From: Candidatus Geocrenenecus sp. JGI 0000106-J15
GTDB lineage: Archaea; Thermoproteota; Nitrososphaeria_A; Caldarchaeales; Wolframiiraptoraceae
Assembly (NCBI GenBank): GCA_000405685.1
Contig: ASPF01000012.1
Coordinates: forward strand, 23,191-87,190
DNA: 64,000 bases
Direction: 5' to 3'
The notes beneath the pieces are model-generated. The model was not told the origin of the DNA and searched no databases. It worked only from the letters and a program-made list of their open reading frames with translations. The stretch's first letter is position 1. The number at the start of each line of letters is the position of its first letter. Shown in pieces: positions 63,604-64,000 of the stretch. The position numbers were made by a program, and so were the translations under genes.

Positions 63604-64000
63604 GTGAAAATACTTACACCGATAAAACTTACAGTAGATATTAGTCAACTAAAATATGAATCATCTGGAGAACCACTCATGGATATCGCACCGAGGAAGA
63701 TGGGCGACTCAGATAAATGTGCAGTAGAAGAAGCTGTTAGATTAAAAGAAAAATACAATGTACATACAGTAGCAGTAACAATAGGTTCTACTTCAGACCA
63801 TGAAAGAATAATTAGAGATGCTTATGCGATGGGGATAGATGAAGGATACATCGTAGAGGTAAATGAGTCTGAAAATCTAAATGCTATTACAGTCGGAGAG
63901 ATAGTTAAATCCATGGTTGAGATGACAGGTCCATATGATGTAGTAATTCTTGGAGCTGGATCACTAGATACCCACTCCTATACACTCGGTCCAATCATAG
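63604..64000 (+). CDS. etfB: Electron transfer flavoprotein beta subunit (partial)
   Basis: At least 132 residues; the gene runs off the window. The GTG start gives VKILTPIKLTVDISQLKY, the usual EtfB N-terminus. LMDIAPRKMGDSDKCAVEEAVRLKEKY, VHTVAVTIGS and YDVVILGAGSLDTHSYTLGP are family motifs of the AMP-binding domain. It accepts electrons from the acyl-CoA dehydrogenase upstream. Whether the pair is bifurcating cannot be judged from the visible part. Confidence 0.9.
   Translation, partial: MKILTPIKLTVDISQLKYESSGEPLMDIAPRKMGDSDKCAVEEAVRLKEKYNVHTVAVTIGSTSDHERIIRDAYAMGIDEGYIVEVNESENLNAITVGEIVKSMVEMTGPYDVVILGAGSLDTHSYTLGPII

Noticed and set aside
1..64000. CRISPR array
   Set aside because: No regularly spaced repeats of 24-37 bp are visible; the only tandem-like DNA is the coding repeat at 12.6 kb.

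Overview
The window is from an AT-rich archaeon, most likely a thermophilic member of the Thermoproteota (TACK) lineage. The evidence is archaeal ribosomal proteins (S19, L2, L3, L4, L23), the iron-sulfur primase subunit PriL, an AEP primase, archease, a SPOUT rRNA methyltransferase, the archaeal modified mevalonate enzymes, ferredoxin-dependent 2-oxoacid oxidoreductases, and a tRNA-Ser gene with a bulge-helix-bulge (BHB) intron. I cannot assign a genus.

Layout. 0-9.9 kb is a decaying accessory zone: tRNA-Ser(UGA), a HEPN/MNT pair, an AEP primase-like gene, and remnants of vapBC, retropepsin-like proteases, a DUF3782-like gene and a tyrosine recombinase. Inside it lies rps19, which seems to carry two tiny BHB introns. 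10-14.6 kb holds trpB2, rpl2, a coiled-coil nuclease-like gene, the SPOUT methyltransferase and archease. 14.7-17 kb holds a membrane-anchored surface protein and more remnants. 17.3-31.8 kb is a surface-glycan cluster (UDP-glucose dehydrogenase, epimerase, GalU, many GT4 enzymes, membrane transferases, a flippase), with three glycosyltransferase-type genes broken. 31.9-32.9 kb is an intact IS1595-type element with an 8-bp target duplication. 33.3-39.3 kb has three more HEPN/MNT pairs around the L3-L4-L23 operon. 39.3-48.7 kb has Lrp and HEAT genes, an asparagine-synthetase-like gene, a secreted beta-rich protein operon with its own signal peptidase, an HD hydrolase and PriL. 48.7-64 kb is central metabolism: two oxidoreductase operons, the modified mevalonate trio, a LigD-type phosphoesterase, an Nramp-like transporter, a macro protein, acyl-CoA dehydrogenase and the start of EtfB.

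Two observations stand out. First, rps19 read straight through has a 20-codon insertion near its end; removing 29-nt and 31-nt BHB introns at canonical positions restores the family C-terminus GATRSSMYVPLK, leaving a 10-nt microexon. Second, 42.8-46.6 kb encodes three small secreted beta-rich proteins, each with an AYS motif at the predicted cleavage site, followed by a SipW-like signal peptidase and a membrane protein with a cytosolic zinc finger. This is organised like TasA or archaeal bundling-pilus operons and may be a new surface-fibre system.

Several frameshifts described here as pseudogenes could be assembly errors; raw reads would decide.
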